Of a DNA stretch of 64,000 bases, positions 18,537 to 26,656 are shown piece after piece. Made by a program: the position numbers and the translations under genes. The notes under the pieces are model-generated. The model saw only the letters and a list, made by a program, of their open reading frames with translations, was not told the DNA's origin and searched no databases. Each line of letters begins with the position of its first letter. The stretch's first letter is position 1. The DNA is taken from assembly GCF_023715685.1 (NCBI RefSeq), contig NZ_JAMBOQ010000002.1, positions 868,001 through 932,000 on the forward strand, given 5' to 3'. Source of the stretch: Priestia aryabhattai (GTDB lineage Bacteria; Bacillota; Bacilli; Bacillales; Bacillaceae_H).

Positions 18537-18872
18537 AGTCGGTACCTCCAATTATTACCTAAATTTCTAATAGTGTTCTCAAAACATTACTGTTTAACAC
18601 AGAGTAAAACGCTTTAGTCAACTAACGCAAGATAACTCTTCCTTATCAAGCGTTTATATGATAAAGTAAAGTAACAAGCAGAAAATAGGGATATTTTTAC
18701 ATATAATGGATATTTATATTGGGAATATTGAAAAAAGGCGTTTCAAATTGAGTTTTAAAAGGTTTTTCGAAACTTTTAATGGTATTTATCGGGAATTAAG
18801 AAAAGTTCATTATATTTAATTTTGGTTCGTTTAAAAGGTATATCTTTGTTTTCGATAATAAGGAGGGAAAAA
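18537..18872. other. Intergenic region between DUF3231 relic and recombinase
   Basis: An AT-rich stretch with no convincing gene. The GGAGGT for the minus-strand relic is at 18544-18549. I see no clear promoter, repeat or attachment-site duplication for the recombinase gene. Confidence 0.5.
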
Positions 18873-19955
18873 ATGGAAGAATTTGAATTGTCGCCTGCGA
18901 AAAATTCATTTCGACAGCTAAAAGAGCAATGGGAAGAGGCAGAGTTGCTAGATGAAGATAATAACTTGAATTTAAAGCACGTTTCAGATGAAGAATTTAT
19001 TCAGCTCTTTTTTTTGATGCGTATTGTAAAAAAATCACTTTCTCCTCATACGATACGATCTTACAATCAAGACATGAAAACGATCTTGTCTTTTTTCTAT
19101 GAACGAGAGATTACATTAAAATCGATTGGATTTATGGAAGTCAAATTATTTAATGAAGAAATGATGAATCAATATGCAAATCGTACTGCCGCAAGAAAAC
19201 TAGAATTTTTTAGAAGAATGCTAGAGTTTGGACACGCTACTCATTTTTATCCTTCGCTGTATACCACGTGGATTGAAAAACCATCTATTGCAAAAGGACA
19301 TTATAGCGACAAGGAAAAACAAAATCGTACCGAGTACCGAGAGCTAACCGACCGCGAAGCACAGGTGATTGTAAATGCGTTAGAATCTGTCGTGCGCATT
19401 CGCCAGCATGAAAAGGAATTCAAAGCACGAAATCGATTAATGGGAATGCTTTTGTATATGAGTGGAATGCGTTCAAGTGAACTGCTTGGTTTAAATTGGG
19501 GAAGTTTTCGCGAAGACCGACGCGGAAATCTTGTTGTAGATGTGATTGGTAAAGGAAAAAAAGAACGAACTATTCCCATGTTTGACGATGTGAAAGAAAC
19601 GCTTTTCGCTTACCGGCAAGCGTTAAATGAAACCCCCGAACTAAGTCCTTTTGATACCGAACCGCTTTTTTACTCCATTAAAGAGTACTATCGTACGGGC
19701 GAAAAGAAGCGATTGTCCTATACAACTTTGTATCGAACGATTAAATCAGCTGTTTATAAAGTAAAAGGAAACGCATCTATTTCTCCTCATTGGTTTCGTC
19801 ATACTTTTATTACAAACAGTCTAGCTAATGACGTTCCGCTTGCGGTTGTGAAGCAAGTAGTAGGGCATTCTTCCATTGCTACAACGAACGTTTATCTTGA
19901 AAAACTTCAAGAGGATACGGTATACGACGCGTTTCGGAAATCCGGCTATCGCTAA
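18873..19955 (+). CDS. Tyrosine recombinase/integrase
   Basis: A 360-residue site-specific recombinase. An N-terminal SAM-like core-binding domain (about 45-135, SLSPHTIRSYNQDMKTILSFF) precedes the catalytic domain. The active-site residues are present: Arg in GMRSSELLGL, Lys in GKGKKERTIP, His-x-x-Arg in SPHWFRHTF, His in VGHSS, and the nucleophile Tyr in TTNVYLEKL. Start ATG 18873 follows AAGGAGGG. No phage, excisionase, transposase or att duplication is visible nearby, and the gene is not one of the housekeeping XerC/XerD by context. It may be a stand-alone domesticated recombinase or act on a distant element. Confidence 0.85.
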   Translation: MEEFELSPAKNSFRQLKEQWEEAELLDEDNNLNLKHVSDEEFIQLFFLMRIVKKSLSPHTIRSYNQDMKTILSFFYEREITLKSIGFMEVKLFNEEMMNQYANRTAARKLEFFRRMLEFGHATHFYPSLYTTWIEKPSIAKGHYSDKEKQNRTEYRELTDREAQVIVNALESVVRIRQHEKEFKARNRLMGMLLYMSGMRSSELLGLNWGSFREDRRGNLVVDVIGKGKKERTIPMFDDVKETLFAYRQALNETPELSPFDTEPLFYSIKEYYRTGEKKRLSYTTLYRTIKSAVYKVKGNASISPHWFRHTFITNSLANDVPLAVVKQVVGHSSIATTNVYLEKLQEDTVYDAFRKSGYR

Positions 19956-19996
19956 TTACTTATAATATTTTTATGTAAACTAAAAACACATATATT

Positions 19997-20041
19997 TTCA
20001 TTTATACTGCTTATGCATATGAAATAAGTTGTATAAATGAA
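19997..20041. repeat. Perfect 11-bp inverted repeat
   Basis: TTCATTTATAC (19997-20007) and GTATAAATGAA (20031-20041) are exact reverse complements 23 bases apart, upstream of the unknown gene at 20098. An operator or a transcribed hairpin is possible. Confidence 0.45.
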
Positions 20042-20097
20042 TAAGTTACTTTTCCTACAATATAATGGTAGAAAGTCGGTAAAGGAGGGAGCTACTT

Positions 20098-20532
20098 ATG
20101 ACGGCTAAACATCCGCTTCACTACCATTTCGGAGAAGTAACGGAGCTTTTTCATTACATATACGAAGTTTGCGAAACAGCAGGTATTTATATTGACTGGA
20201 GCGGAACAGCCCAAACCGTTCAACTATACCGAAGCAAAGAGTCTTTTTTATCGGGAGAACGCTACATCGGAGCGATTCAGTATGAGGGAAGCAATCAGTT
20301 TCAAAAAAGATGGCCTTCTACTGTCAGTTTAAGATTTCGACGTGCGAACTTATCGTTTATTTTAAAATATTGTTTAGAACAAATTGAAGACTACCGCAAA
20401 GACACGAACAAAGAACCCTTCATTAATCCAAATGCAGAATCCATCGCTTTTAAATTCACCTCTTTAACAGATGAAACCAAACAAGTGATTTCAAAAATTA
20501 AAGAAGTACTGTGCATTGCCAACTACGTGTAA
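20098..20532 (+). CDS. Hypothetical protein, 144 aa
   Basis: I do not recognise the family. The 144-residue product is soluble, rich in aromatic residues in its first half (HYHFGEVTELFHYIYEVCE) and has no signal peptide. AAGGAGGGAG lies 8 bases before the ATG, so translation is probably strong. The gene has its own terminator and an 11-bp inverted repeat upstream. Confidence 0.65.
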   Translation: MTAKHPLHYHFGEVTELFHYIYEVCETAGIYIDWSGTAQTVQLYRSKESFLSGERYIGAIQYEGSNQFQKRWPSTVSLRFRRANLSFILKYCLEQIEDYRKDTNKEPFINPNAESIAFKFTSLTDETKQVISKIKEVLCIANYV

Positions 20533-20563
20533 AACCCCGCAGAATGTTAGCTGTGGGGTTTTG
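20531..20563. terminator. Terminator between convergent genes
   Basis: AAAACCCCGCAG pairs with CTGTGGGGTTTT (one G-U pair) around AATGTTAG. It can serve the unknown gene (+) and the MarR gene (-). Confidence 0.85.
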
Positions 20564-20568
20564 GGTAT

Positions 20569-21021
20569 TTAACGTATGTCTTCTGAGTCTTGAAGTAGTT
20601 GTTCAGCGCGGTATTCAAGTTTTTGTAAAGTGTCGGTATAAATCTTTACCTGCTGCTCGTTTAATTCGGACGTTAATTCGAAAAATAATTGTTCTACAGC
20701 AGGCACCACTTCTGTTTTTAAGTCCAAGCCATCTTCAGTTATTTGAATAAAAAACGAGCGGCGATCTTCTGGATTTCTGATACGCTGAATCCAATTTTGT
20801 TTTTCTAGTAAATCTAAAATTTTAGTCAGCGTCGCTTGATCTTTATCTGCTCGCTCAGCTAATTGTTTCTGCGTACTATATTCAGCTTCTGATACGCGTT
20901 TTAAAACGGTCCACTGTTCTGGCGTAATCCCAAAAGGGCGCAAGCGTGCGGCAACTGCTCTGCTTAAGCGCTTACTTGTACGAACTGTGGGAATGCCGAA
21001 TATTTCTTCTAACGATTCCAT
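20569..21021 (-). CDS. MarR-family transcriptional regulator
   Basis: A 150-residue winged-helix regulator. The MarR DNA-binding core runs LRPFGITPEQWTVLKRVSE, STQKQLAERADKDQATLTKILDLLEKQNWIQR and the wing RNPEDRRSFFIQIT. MarR dimers usually repress their own gene and a neighbour and release DNA on binding small aromatic ligands. The start is ATG 21021 with AGGAGG upstream; an upstream in-frame ATG at 21045 is less likely. A perfect 12-bp inverted repeat in the divergent region toward the HAD gene is a good candidate for its operator. Ligand unknown. Confidence 0.88.
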   Translation of the reverse strand: MESLEEIFGIPTVRTSKRLSRAVAARLRPFGITPEQWTVLKRVSEAEYSTQKQLAERADKDQATLTKILDLLEKQNWIQRIRNPEDRRSFFIQITEDGLDLKTEVVPAVEQLFFELTSELNEQQVKIYTDTLQKLEYRAEQLLQDSEDIR

Positions 21022-21071
21022 ATAAAACCTCCTGCATACATACATGCTGTGATTATATCAGCTGTTTTTAT

Positions 21072-21123
21072 TTCTGTAAATTTGTTTGTAAAGGTGACAC
21101 TTTATAAAAATAAATTTACAGAA
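21072..21123. promoter_or_regulatory. Candidate MarR operator (12-bp inverted repeat)
   Basis: TTCTGTAAATTT (21072-21083) and AAATTTACAGAA (21112-21123) are perfect reverse complements with centres 40 bases apart, about four helical turns. They sit between the divergent MarR and HAD genes. A further TGTAAA copy lies at 21088-21093. Confidence 0.5.
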
Positions 21124-21219
21124 TAAATTGCAAATACACTAGACTTATTGTGTGTATCCTTGTAATCTAGTGTAAGAATAGTTAAACTTTTTCAAAAACA
21201 GTAGGGGGTACACACATCC

Positions 21220-22008
21220 ATGATTAAAGCAGTATTTTTCGACTTAGATGACACGCTACTTTGGGATCAAAAAAGCGTAAAAGAAGCATTCGTTGCAACA
21301 TGTACATATGCAAGTGAGAAATATAACCTAAAACCTGAAGAACTAGAAGAAGCAGTGCGTAAAGAAGCAAGAGAATTATATACTTCGTATGAAACCTATG
21401 AATTTACGCAAATGATTGGCATTAATCCATTTGAAGGGTTATGGGGAAATTTTTTAGACGATCACGATGAATTCCGCAAAATGAAAGATATTGTTCCTAC
21501 TTATCGCAAAGAAGCATGGACTCGGGGCCTTCGTGCACTAGGAATTCATGATGATGCCTTTGGAGCGGAACTAGCCGAGCGTTTTCCGTTAGAGCGCCGA
21601 AAAACACCTTTTGTATACGAAGAAACGTTTGAGGTGCTTGATCAATTAAAAGGAAAGTACAAGCTGTTACTGTTAACAAACGGTTCACCTGACTTACAAA
21701 ATACCAAATTAGACATTACATCAGAACTAGTTCCATATTTTGATGAGATTGTGATTTCAGGTGCATTTGGTCGCGGTAAGCCTGATCCATCTATTTTCGA
21801 CCATGCTTTATCACTTATGGATCTAAAGAAAGATGAAGCAATTATGGTTGGAGATAATTTAATGACAGATATATTGGGTTCTTCTCGCATTGGGATGAAA
21901 TCTGTATGGATTAATCGTCATGATAAAGAGCGAAATGAAGTCATTCCTACTTATGAAATTACCCATTTAAGTGAATTGCATTCGATTTTAGATGAACTAA
22001 ATTCATAA
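21220..22008 (+). CDS. HAD-superfamily hydrolase (YsaA-like)
   Basis: A 262-residue haloacid dehalogenase-type phosphatase. Motif I is [11 protein letters not shown] (nucleophile Asp8, acid Asp10), motif II is [10 protein letters not shown], the lysine is in [10 protein letters not shown] and motif IV is [12 protein letters not shown]. The large helical cap after motif I fits the subfamily with B. subtilis YsaA/YfnB. The physiological phosphate ester is unknown. AGGGGGTACAC precedes the ATG. It is divergent from a MarR gene, which may control it. Confidence 0.87.
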   Translation: MIKAVFFDLDDTLLWDQKSVKEAFVATCTYASEKYNLKPEELEEAVRKEARELYTSYETYEFTQMIGINPFEGLWGNFLDDHDEFRKMKDIVPTYRKEAWTRGLRALGIHDDAFGAELAERFPLERRKTPFVYEETFEVLDQLKGKYKLLLLTNGSPDLQNTKLDITSELVPYFDEIVISGAFGRGKPDPSIFDHALSLMDLKKDEAIMVGDNLMTDILGSSRIGMKSVWINRHDKERNEVIPTYEITHLSELHSILDELNS

Positions 22009-22020
22009 TACTAACAAACA

Positions 22021-22049
22021 AAAAAGAGACGGAAATCGTCTCTTTTTTG
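22021..22049 (+). terminator. Terminator of the HAD gene
   Basis: AAAAAGAGACG pairs with CGTCTCTTTTT around GAAAT, followed by T. Confidence 0.9.
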
Positions 22050-22212
22050 TTATAAAAATAAGCACAGCAGTCTCTGAGGGCCCTACATCCGTTCTCAACC
22101 CGGCTGACTTCAGTCATATTTTCTTCTTTCTTCACAGTGTACCAATCTTATCCTTGATTCCTATATAAATACCATGTAGCATAGAATGTAGACTAGTCAT
22201 TGGAGGAACAAC

Positions 22213-22701
22213 ATGAAGAAAATAGTTACTAGCAGCCTTATAAACATGCATTTAAATAGAAAACTATCAGCGGCTATTATAGCTGCCTTTCTTTTCGCTT
22301 TGCTTTTTTGTTTTATACCAGGTATAAAAGAGGCAATTCCCAATTTTTCTGTTGAACAAAACAGTCCGCATTTCATCGATTTATTTCCTTTATACCTCTT
22401 ATTCTTTACACCCTTCTTTTTAATAATGGGGACGTTAGGTACGGTTATTGTTGATTTATTAGTCAGTGCTTTTGTAAAAGAACGTAGTAAAAAAATTGAT
22501 TTTATCATGTCATTCATATTCCACGCCATTTTTGGGTTTTTAATGTTTGAATTCGGAATGATGGGAGTCATTCTTATTTTTATTGTTGACCGTATTCTTT
22601 CAATCCGTAAAGAAAGCTACTCTTATTTATATCCATTGGGGTACTTAGTGCTATCGGCTATTATTGGAACTCTCGTCTATTTCATTTTTGCTATCATTTA
22701 A
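22213..22701 (+). CDS. Small integral membrane protein, 162 aa
   Basis: Unrecognised membrane protein with four likely helices: AAIIAAFLFALLFCFIPGI, LFPLYLLFFTPFFLIMGTLG, FIFHAIFGFLMFEFGMMGVI and YLVLSAIIGTLVYFIFAII. Some resemblance in layout to the UPF0715 group of Bacillus membrane proteins, but I cannot confirm it. GGAGGAACAAC precedes the ATG. The gene is followed by a strong hairpin shared with mntH on the other strand. Confidence 0.65.
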   Translation: MKKIVTSSLINMHLNRKLSAAIIAAFLFALLFCFIPGIKEAIPNFSVEQNSPHFIDLFPLYLLFFTPFFLIMGTLGTVIVDLLVSAFVKERSKKIDFIMSFIFHAIFGFLMFEFGMMGVILIFIVDRILSIRKESYSYLYPLGYLVLSAIIGTLVYFIFAII

Positions 22702-22713
22702 TAAAAGAATAAT

Positions 22714-22769
22714 AAAAAAGAGACCTCAAAAAGTTAGATACATCCTAACAATTGAGGTCTCTTTTTTTG
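22714..22769. terminator. Bidirectional terminator
   Basis: AAAAAAGAGACCTCAA pairs with TTGAGGTCTCTTTTTT; the loop itself carries the short inverted repeat GTTAG/CTAAC. Confidence 0.85.
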
Positions 22770-22816
22770 CTTTTTTCTTCTTAAAAAAACACTATTTGGG
22801 TAAGTTGTTTAGTTTG

Positions 22817-24097
22817 CTATGCTATCGTTTGATAAATCAAAAAGATATTTAAACAAATGACTAGTGCAGCTATTACCCAAGCTACAGTAGTTGTTGCTTT
22901 ATGATTAACCAACCCGCCCATGATTTTTTTATTACTTGTGAACATGATAAGAGGTACAAGCGCAAATGCAATTCCGAACGATAAAATAACTTGACTGACA
23001 ATTAGTGCGCTTGTTGGATTTACGCCAAGTCCGATAATCAAAAGCGGCGGAATAATTGTAATGAAACGGCGAAGGTATAAAGGAATTCTGCGTTTAATAA
23101 ACCCTTGCATGATGACGTCTCCAGACATCGTTCCGACCGAAGAGCTTGAAAGTCCTGAAGATAATAATCCAACCCCGAACGCAATAGCTGCAAAAGGACC
23201 AATTAAATGTTCAAATTGTGTAAAAGCCACGTCCAAATCTTGAACGTTTAGTCCGTTTTTAAAGAATAGAGCGGCTGCTACAATCAGCATGCTTGCATTG
23301 ATTGCACCAGCAATAATCATGGCAATAACAATATCAATAAATTCAAAGCGAAAAATCGCTTTTTTCTCCGCTTCTGTAGAGCCTACCACACGGCGCTGCG
23401 TAAGAGCCGAGTGCAAATAAATCGCGTGTGGCATAACTGTAGCCCCTAAAATTCCAGAAGCTAATAACACGCTGTCTGTTCCATGAAACTGAGGGACAAA
23501 TAAGCCGTGGACAACACTTGCGCCGTCTGGATGCGCAAGAAACATCTGAGTCCCAAAAGCTAACACCACAATAAAAACCATCGCCGCAATAGCCGCTTCT
23601 AGCAGTCGAACACCTCGTCTTTGTAATTCTAAAATAGCAAAGGAACCTACCGCTGCGATAAGTGCAGCTGGGAACAAAGGAATATGAAATAATAAATAAA
23701 TTCCAAGAGCAGCTCCAATAAATTCCGCTAAATCCGTCGCCATAATGACCAATTCCCCTTGTATCCAAAGCCCAATAGAAACGAACGACGGGAAGTGTTC
23801 TTGTGCTATCTCAGGTAAATTCAAGCCAGTTGCAATACCTAATTTAGCCGATAACGATTGAATTAAGACAGCCATTAAGTTAGAAATTAACACAACCCAA
23901 AGCAGCATGTATCCATATTGAGATCCCGCTGCAATGTTAGTAGCAAAATTCCCTGGGTCAATATAGGCAACCGCTGCGATAAAAGCAGGCCCTAAAAAGG
24001 GCAATAATCGCTTGAGTCCTTTTGTTTTACCCGACAATACATCTTGAGCACTTAGCTGCATAGCTGATAATGCTTTACTGCCGTTTTGATCTTTCAT
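22817..24097 (-). CDS. mntH: Manganese/iron transporter MntH (NRAMP family)
   Basis: A 426-residue, 11-helix proton-coupled divalent metal importer. Helix 1 carries the metal-binding signature AYIDPGNFATN and helix 6 carries VMPHAIYLHSAL; both are needed for Mn2+ or Fe2+ coordination. AAAGGAG stands 8 bases before the ATG. A promoter with an MntR-like operator over its -10 region lies upstream, so expression should fall when manganese is plentiful. It serves as an internal reference for the unusual NRAMP-fold protein at 55.3 kb. Confidence 0.96.
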   Translation of the reverse strand: MKDQNGSKALSAMQLSAQDVLSGKTKGLKRLLPFLGPAFIAAVAYIDPGNFATNIAAGSQYGYMLLWVVLISNLMAVLIQSLSAKLGIATGLNLPEIAQEHFPSFVSIGLWIQGELVIMATDLAEFIGAALGIYLLFHIPLFPAALIAAVGSFAILELQRRGVRLLEAAIAAMVFIVVLAFGTQMFLAHPDGASVVHGLFVPQFHGTDSVLLASGILGATVMPHAIYLHSALTQRRVVGSTEAEKKAIFRFEFIDIVIAMIIAGAINASMLIVAAALFFKNGLNVQDLDVAFTQFEHLIGPFAAIAFGVGLLSSGLSSSSVGTMSGDVIMQGFIKRRIPLYLRRFITIIPPLLIIGLGVNPTSALIVSQVILSFGIAFALVPLIMFTSNKKIMGGLVNHKATTTVAWVIAALVICLNIFLIYQTIA

Positions 24098-24165
24098 GTC
24101 TAGTGCTCCTTTCTTTGATGAACAATAAATAGCCCAAGCTAATTTTTTTATATAAAGTATAAAAT

Positions 24166-24210
24166 GTTTCCTTAATGCAAATTATATGCTAGCAAAGGTT
24201 CTTTTGACAA
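24166..24210 (-). promoter_or_regulatory. mntH promoter with MntR-like operator
   Basis: On the minus strand TTGTCA (24205-24210) and TATAAT (24181-24186) are 18 bases apart. TTTGCATTAAGGAAAC (24166-24181) starts at the -10 edge and resembles the MntR box of Bacillus (dyad around TTAAGG). Mn-bound MntR would block initiation here. Confidence 0.75.
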
Positions 24211-24253
24211 TAAAAAAGTTTGATAAAGAATAGAGACGATTTCCACGTGGTTT

Positions 24254-25192
24254 TTATCCGGTTTGGCATAATTCTTTAAATGCACAGCCGTGACAGGAAG
24301 CGGGCGTATCTGCTTGAGGGAAATGCTCAAGCGGAAGAGGCTGATTTACCTCTGAGTGTTCCAAAAAAGTTTTCATATAATCAATGCTTGTATCAATTTT
24401 CCAAAGAATCGCTTCAATTTCGTGAAGGGTAAGCTGATACGTACGCGAGCTGCCTGAAAGCAAGTATTCGTTTCGGACTTTTATCCGATCCACAGAAATA
24501 TTATATTCAGCTAGCACGTAGAGGGCGTATATCGCCAGTTGAAACAAATCATCTTTTGTTTGTTTACTTGTTTTCCAATCAACAATCGTAAATTCTTCTG
24601 TGGTTGGATTTTTAAAAAGAGAATGAAAAGGCGCATATACTTTATGATCATACACATTTATGGAACGAAACGACTGATGAGACTCTACTTCCAAAAAAGG
24701 TGAAGATAACATGTCGCAAAACGATTTACTTTGTAAAAAGTGATGTACACAAATGTGTACCCGTTTTTGCATGTCTTTAAGATCTTTTTTAGAAATATAG
24801 CCATTTTCGTAGAATTCTAAAAGCATCTTATACTGAGCAGGCTTATGATACCAAAGCTCTCCATAGTCAGTAGAATCACGCAGTGCGTTATTTAGTAGTT
24901 GCTGCACTTTCTCGACTAAGTTCTGTTCATTCGGGACAAGCTGTGTAGATGTATAGTCAGAAATGGCCTCTGTAATAACTTGACGCACGGCTTGTCCCGC
25001 ATACATAGACAGAGTAGAAACCTTTTTTAAACGATAAGCTCTCTGAGACTGTGCAGAAGCGCTGTCAAGCCATCCATTGTGTGAGACATAATAATGATAT
25101 GCATACTTTCGTTTACACTGTGTGATCATTTTGTGCCTAGAGTATGACCATGAAAATTCAGGGAAATCAGTGATTTGAAACAAGCTATTCAC
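24254..25192 (-). CDS. RecB-like PD-(D/E)XK nuclease-fold protein with Fe-S type cysteines
   Basis: A 312-residue protein of the PD-(D/E)XK (RecB/AddB/Cas4-like) superfamily. Motif III is TIVDWKTSK (Asp205, Lys207), followed by the QxxxY motif FQLAIYALY (Gln218, Tyr222). Cys26 and the C-terminal Cys300, Cys303 and Cys309 have the C...CxxCx5C spacing of the 4Fe-4S cluster in AddB and Cas4. The usual Asp of motif II (in G-x-x-D) is not obvious: the aligned stretch reads KVYAPFHSLF with His190. It may be a degraded or altered nuclease. Start may be GTG 25192 or TTG 25183, both near AAAGGATG. No helicase, cas or phage gene is adjacent. Confidence 0.72.
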   Translation of the reverse strand: MNSLFQITDFPEFSWSYSRHKMITQCKRKYAYHYYVSHNGWLDSASAQSQRAYRLKKVSTLSMYAGQAVRQVITEAISDYTSTQLVPNEQNLVEKVQQLLNNALRDSTDYGELWYHKPAQYKMLLEFYENGYISKKDLKDMQKRVHICVHHFLQSKSFCDMLSSPFLEVESHQSFRSINVYDHKVYAPFHSLFKNPTTEEFTIVDWKTSKQTKDDLFQLAIYALYVLAEYNISVDRIKVRNEYLLSGSSRTYQLTLHEIEAILWKIDTSIDYMKTFLEHSEVNQPLPLEHFPQADTPASCHGCAFKELCQTG

Positions 25193-25350
25193 ATCCTTTT
25201 TTCAAAAACTGCGCATAGGTTGGTCTATTAGTGTATTCGTACAGCGGTTAAAATAGACTAAAAATGTGGAGAGTGAATAGCTACGCATGCATATTATTTT
25301 GTGGATTCTCTGGAAATATGTATAGATAGAAAAAACTATTTAAAAACTGA

Positions 25351-25379
25351 TTGCTTTTTTCTGCTGCTAGTGTTATATT
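25351..25379 (+). promoter_or_regulatory. Promoter of the candidate small RNA
   Basis: TTGCTT (25351-25356) and TATATT (25374-25379) are separated by exactly 17 bases, a good sigma-A promoter with no protein gene downstream on this strand. Confidence 0.6.
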
Positions 25380-25385
25380 AATAAA

Positions 25386-25500
25386 GCGATGAGCTAATTT
25401 GTGTAAGTCGAAGGACATGCTTTCGAGCTAAACGTGTGAATGTGGTCACACGGTCCCCGCCACAAACGCATCAAAGACGTCCTGCGTGGACGTCTTTTTC
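25386..25500 (+). ncRNA. Candidate structured small RNA, about 115 nt
   Basis: Between a sigma-A type promoter and a strong terminator (GACGTCC/GGACGTC plus T run, 25476-25499) there is no ORF but clear pairing. A closing helix can form from GATG (25388) with CATC (25469) and TTTGTG (25398-25403) with CACAAA (25461-25466). It encloses two hairpins: TCGAAGG/CTTTCGA (25408-25426) and GTGTGA/TCACAC (25434-25451). The unpaired GGTCCCCGC at 25452-25460 is a C-rich stretch of the kind used by Gram-positive regulatory RNAs to bind ribosome binding sites. I do not recognise a known family. Next downstream gene is on the other strand, so a cis riboswitch is unlikely. Confidence 0.6.
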
Positions 25501-25506
25501 ATTTTA

Positions 25507-25539
25507 TAAAAAAAGAGAGCATATTGCTCTCTTTTTTTT
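25507..25539. terminator. Second, bidirectional terminator
   Basis: AAAAAAAGAGAGC pairs with GCTCTCTTTTTTT around ATATT. It backs up the small RNA terminator and may end minus-strand transcription. Confidence 0.85.
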
Positions 25540-25734
25540 GTGGGATTACTTTCTGAAAAAGTTAGGGACTTTTAGCCTTTTGCTACCCTTGCTGGTCAAA
25601 GAAGCATTTTTTTGAATACTTCACTACATTTTCAATACTTCTTTTTCATCGTTTTTTATTCCATACATCGTTTCCTGCCTGCAACGGGAGCTTTCTTATC
25701 CAATTTTCCCAACCAAACTTAAACATATAAAAAC

Positions 25735-26241
25735 TTACTGTATTTGTACATTTGCCGCATATTGCATTGTTCCTCTTGTAGAGTTAATCACAATATCTAC
25801 AACGTATAAACCTTGATTTTTAGGAACTTTAAATTCATTATTTTTGACAAACAGCTTGGTTTTTCCACCGTTACTTTTCCATATATGCACACTCATATCA
25901 CGAATATAAGCGCCGTCTAAGTTGGAAAAATGGAGCTTAACCAATTGTTGCTGCTTCAATGGGATGCTTTTTTGCTGCGATATGTATGTATATAAATCAT
26001 ATACATTTATTTCTTTTTTTGTTGTTGAACAGCCGTTTGACCAGTTAATAGAACCTTTGTGAAGGTGATAGTTATGTTGATTGACCGTCAGCTCAGCTTC
26101 AGGTTTATTTTGATCGTATTCTTCTTCTAGAAAGAGAGCGCTGTTCTTAAGTAAAAATAAGAAGAAAACGATAACAACTCCTAGACCGCTTAAGACATCG
26201 CTTAAGACATATACACCACATTTTGTGGATTGTACTTTCAT
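25735..26241 (-). CDS. Membrane-anchored hypothetical protein, 168 aa
   Basis: The product has one N-terminal membrane segment (VLSGLGVVIVFFLFLLKN, about residues 16-34) with the bulk outside the cell. The outer part is beta-rich and contains KPEAELTVNQHNYHLHKG and a C-terminal stretch about binding-domain size (YVVDIVINSTRGTMQYAANV). The overall layout resembles Bacillus anchored proteins with an Ig-like end, but no family is recognised. AAAGGAA precedes the ATG. The gene is monocistronic. Confidence 0.65.
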   Translation of the reverse strand: MKVQSTKCGVYVLSDVLSGLGVVIVFFLFLLKNSALFLEEEYDQNKPEAELTVNQHNYHLHKGSINWSNGCSTTKKEINVYDLYTYISQQKSIPLKQQQLVKLHFSNLDGAYIRDMSVHIWKSNGGKTKLFVKNNEFKVPKNQGLYVVDIVINSTRGTMQYAANVQIQ

Positions 26242-26432
26242 AATAAATTCCTTTCACAGACCAATAATTAAGGAGAATATGCACATAAAATTTCCACTTT
26301 TTCTATTCTAAACGATTACAAGTAAAATTACATTTATTGCTTTCTTTCTTCATAAAAAACAGGATAATAGTCATGTGTTTTCTATAAAATGTCTCCTTAG
26401 ATCCAATTTAAACCCATGGAAAAGGAAGACAA

Positions 26433-26588
26433 ATGGAAATTAAAAGAGGGAATCTAAAAAATTTACAGAAGTTGATAAGTGATTTAAAATTATACAGAGG
26501 AAAAAAGCATTTCAAAAAAGGGAGATTAGTAGGTTTTTTGTTCTACTTCCGTTTCTTAAAAAGTCGTATTTTTCGTAAGAAACTGTAA
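26433..26588 (+). CDS. Possible small, very basic peptide (51 aa)
   Basis: An ATG at 26433 follows AAAAGGAAG at 6 bases and opens a 51-codon frame to TAA at 26586-26588. The product is strongly basic (about 17 Lys/Arg) with a hydrophobic-aromatic C-terminal half (RLVGFLFYFRFLKSRIFR). It fills an otherwise empty 415-base gap between the anchored protein gene and the GNAT gene. It could be a real small protein or a chance ORF in an A-rich region; conservation is needed to decide. Confidence 0.35.
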   Translation: MEIKRGNLKNLQKLISDLKLYRGKKHFKKGRLVGFLFYFRFLKSRIFRKKL

Positions 26589-26656
26589 AGCCATATTTTA
26601 TAAAGGTGAACCAATACATATATAAACAAAAGGGACACAGAAAAAGGGGGATCAGC

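Noticed and set aside
23343..23768. 141-codon minus-strand frame inside mntH
   Set aside because: It is an alternate frame of mntH with Cys/Ser/Arg-rich nonsense composition.
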